From Pseudomonas arcuscaelestis (GTDB taxonomy: Bacteria > Pseudomonadota > Gammaproteobacteria > Pseudomonadales > Pseudomonadaceae), in contig NZ_JACOPV010000002.1 in the NCBI RefSeq assembly GCF_016881005.1, positions 310,001 to 374,000 on the forward strand: a stretch of 64,000 bases of DNA, in the 5' to 3' direction. The translations under genes and the position numbers were made by a program. Under the pieces are notes generated by a model. That model did no database searches, was not told the DNA's origin, and worked only from the letters and a program-made list of their open reading frames with translations. Positions 62,389 to 64,000 of this stretch are shown here, one piece after another (the first letter of the stretch is position 1; each line of letters begins with the position of its first letter).

Positions 62389-62702
62389 GCCAGCGCCTCC
62401 AGTTTGCCCATTACCCGCCCTTGAAAACCGTAGACCTCGCGTTTGCCCGCGTAGGGCACCAGTGTCACCGTGCGCGCCTGCCCCGGCTCAAAGCGCACGG
62501 CGGTGCCTGCGGCAATGTCCAGGCGAAAACCACGGGTGGGCTCGCGCTCGAAAACCAGGGCGTTGTTAACCTCATAAAAGTGGTAATGCGAGCCGACCTG
62601 CACCGGCCGGTCCCCATGGTTGGCCACCGTCACACTAACGGTCTGGCAGCCAAGGTTGAGTTCAATGTCGCCCTGGGCGACCTGTACTTCTCCGGGAATC
62701 AT
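62385..62702 (-). CDS. ureB: Urease beta subunit UreB
   Basis: The 105-residue subunit shows the conserved [18 protein letters not shown] opening, [18 protein letters not shown] and the end phrase [15 protein letters not shown]. It packs with UreA and UreC in the urease trimer of trimers. It is placed 9 bp after ureA and overlaps ureC by four bases. Confidence 0.97.
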   Translation of the reverse strand: MIPGEVQVAQGDIELNLGCQTVSVTVANHGDRPVQVGSHYHFYEVNNALVFEREPTRGFRLDIAAGTAVRFEPGQARTVTLVPYAGKREVYGFQGRVMGKLEALA

Positions 62703-62711
62703 CCTGCGCTC

Positions 62712-63014
62712 CTAGACAATCGGGTCATGTACGGTCACAAGCTTGGTGCCGTCGGGGAACGTCGCCTCGACCTGCACGTCGGTAATCATTTCGCCTACGC
62801 CCTCCATCACTTGCTCACGGTTGAGCACATCACGCCCCAGATTCATCAACTCGGCGACCGTGCGTCCATCGCGAGCGCCTTCCATCACCGTGGCGCTGAT
62901 CAACGCTACCGCTTCCGGGTAGTTGAGTTTCAGGCCACGGGCCAGCCGGCGCTCGGCAAGCAGCGCCGCGGTGAACAGCAGCAATTTGTCTTTCTCTCGC
63001 GGGGTCAGCTCCAT
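62712..63014 (-). CDS. ureA: Urease gamma subunit UreA
   Basis: The 100-residue subunit begins [23 protein letters not shown] and contains [21 protein letters not shown] and the C-terminal [17 protein letters not shown], all typical. It is full length and separate from UreB, as in most proteobacteria. ureD ends nine bases upstream. Confidence 0.97.
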   Translation of the reverse strand: MELTPREKDKLLLFTAALLAERRLARGLKLNYPEAVALISATVMEGARDGRTVAELMNLGRDVLNREQVMEGVGEMITDVQVEATFPDGTKLVTVHDPIV

Positions 63015-63023
63015 GGCATTCTC

Positions 63024-63857
63024 TCAAGTGGCCCAGATGCGCGGCGGGCATGGCTGCAGACCGACCACGGCGGGTCGCAAGGCATGCCACAGGCGTTGCA
63101 GGGTGAGTTGCAGGCATTGGTTGTCGTGATCAAGCAGGCGTACTACCAGCAGTTGGCCGAGCAACGTCGCGCCAGCAGGTACGTTCAGGTCATCAATGAG
63201 GGTGCGGCTCTGCTCAAGCAGGTTCTCGTCGGCCGGATAGGCGCAAAAAGTTGCCTGCAAGGGGTAACCGCCAAGCTTGTGCAATTGACCACCTTCGATA
63301 CGCAGGCGCTCGTGCAGGCCGGGGTCGTCGGGTACATCGATCTGTAGGCGGTTGTCCAGGGCACCGTGGCTGAACGTCTCGTGCATCACCGGTCGGCCCA
63401 GGCACAGGGTTTCCCACGCCAAAAGACGTGCCCCTGGAGAGAGACTAAAGCGATTTTCCAGGCGCACACGGGCACCGGAAAAACAGATATTGCCCTGCGG
63501 CAACCACTCCAGCACGCTGTCGGGTGCCAAGTGAAAATGCTGGTTGAGGGTCGAGGTATTGCCGTTGCTGCGGTAAAACTTGGTTGCCCCGGGCATGGTC
63601 ATCAGCGCATGGCTGCCCGCCTCCAGGTGCACATCGAGCACCAGTTTGTCGCCGCCCACCACGCCGCCGGGAGGGTGCAGCACGTAGACGTGGCACGGCG
63701 CGCCCTCGGGGTAGAACGGCCGCTGCACCAAAAGAGGACCAAAATGACGTCGCGCACCAATACAGGTCTTTTCCCCGCGTCGAACAAAGCGCAGCGACAA
63801 CTCGGCACTCCAGCCGGTAGCGCACGCTGCAAGGTCGAGGGGTTGGGCATGCGTCAT
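63024..63857 (-). CDS. ureD: Urease accessory protein UreD
   Basis: The 277-residue protein is the scaffold that binds apo-urease and, with UreF and UreG, inserts nickel. Family phrases are VLHPPGGVVGGDKLVLDV, GATKFYRSNG, LEWLPQGNICFSGARV and GRPVMHETFSHGAL. The start at 63857 (MTHAQPLD) is preferred to one at 63896. It is the first urease gene in the window. The promoter must lie beyond it, in 63858-64000 or further right. Two minus-strand frames are open across the last 95-140 bases, but neither can be named, so nothing is called there. Confidence 0.95.
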   Translation of the reverse strand: MTHAQPLDLAACATGWSAELSLRFVRRGEKTCIGARRHFGPLLVQRPFYPEGAPCHVYVLHPPGGVVGGDKLVLDVHLEAGSHALMTMPGATKFYRSNGNTSTLNQHFHLAPDSVLEWLPQGNICFSGARVRLENRFSLSPGARLLAWETLCLGRPVMHETFSHGALDNRLQIDVPDDPGLHERLRIEGGQLHKLGGYPLQATFCAYPADENLLEQSRTLIDDLNVPAGATLLGQLLVVRLLDHDNQCLQLTLQRLWHALRPAVVGLQPCPPRIWAT

Positions 63858-64000
63858 GAGTCTGATCCCTGTATATGCCAATTCCGACGCTTTCAAGGAC
63901 AGGTCTTACTCCAACCGGCGCAGTTGCCAGGTTGCAGGCTTGACCAATCGATCAGCAATCGATGCAGGGGACAAAGCACATAACGGGCCAGAAGTTGTCA

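Noticed and set aside
63858..64000. End of a further minus-strand gene, for example urtE
   Set aside because: Two frames are open to the window edge (one ends at 63906), but neither resembles the C-terminus of a urea transporter ATPase, and the stretch is too short to name.
1..64000. CRISPR arrays, rRNA, tRNA, insertion sequences, prophage
   Set aside because: No regularly spaced repeats, no cloverleaf or rRNA wording, no transposase or phage structural genes were seen.

Overview
The window looks like a chromosomal segment of a Pseudomonas of the putida type. It is GC-rich and carries a full muxABC-opmB efflux operon, a D-lysine catabolism block in the gene order I recall for P. putida KT2440 (amaC-dpkA-rpiR-ABC transporter-amaD), a compact ureDABCE-hupE-FG cluster, and several palindromic REP elements of the 'gcgggcaagcccgc' kind. 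No rRNA, tRNA, CRISPR array, prophage or insertion sequence was seen. The single tyrosine recombinase stands alone.

Layout. 1-4.8 kb: the 3' end of an unrecognised gene, then a giant toxin-like protein with leucine-rich repeats that ends before a NEL ubiquitin-ligase domain would be expected. 4.8-10.7 kb: a CHASE-GGDEF-EAL protein, a GapN-type aldehyde dehydrogenase, a VOC protein behind a LexA-like box, and a conserved unknown. 10.7-11.1 kb: a gene-free stretch with an 11-bp iterated repeat and a multi-hairpin element. 11.1-16.3 kb: a minus-strand set of a Tat-exported NicA2-like amine oxidase (interrupted at a run of seven G), a class I cytochrome c, a DUF1302 outer-membrane protein and a DUF1329 protein, which could form a periplasmic amine-oxidising unit. 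16.4-21.3 kb: tyrosine recombinase, DUF1345 membrane protein, a gene remnant, a DUF1652 protein and an MHYT-GGDEF-EAL protein. 21.3-30.4 kb: muxABC-opmB. 30.6-32.6 kb: thiol peroxidase and a serine-type transporter. 32.8-41.7 kb: D-lysine uptake and catabolism with an RpiR regulator and a class-C26 amidase.

41.9-45.5 kb: a secondary alcohol dehydrogenase, a MOSC protein overlapping a Cys-rich-tailed MarR regulator, and a divergent exported protein, with two palindromes between the divergent genes. 45.5-49.6 kb: an iron-uptake signalling set (TonB receptor, FecR, FecI) behind a Fur box. 49.6-56 kb: a small conserved protein, a TorF-type porin, an exported amidohydrolase, a LuxR regulator, an M14 carboxypeptidase and a cupin. 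56-58.1 kb: an AraC regulator divergent from a YahK-type alcohol dehydrogenase. 58.3-63.9 kb: the urease cluster on the minus strand.

How the parts work together. In the D-lysine block the ABC system imports the amino acid, AmaD (oxidation) and AmaC (transamination) give delta-1-piperideine-2-carboxylate, and DpkA reduces it to L-pipecolate. In the Fec-like set a loaded TonB receptor signals through FecR to release the sigma factor. In the urease cluster UreABC is the enzyme, UreDEFG load nickel, and HupE probably supplies it. Function names rest on sequence recognition without database searches. Operon and regulation statements are inferences from spacing, overlaps and visible motifs.
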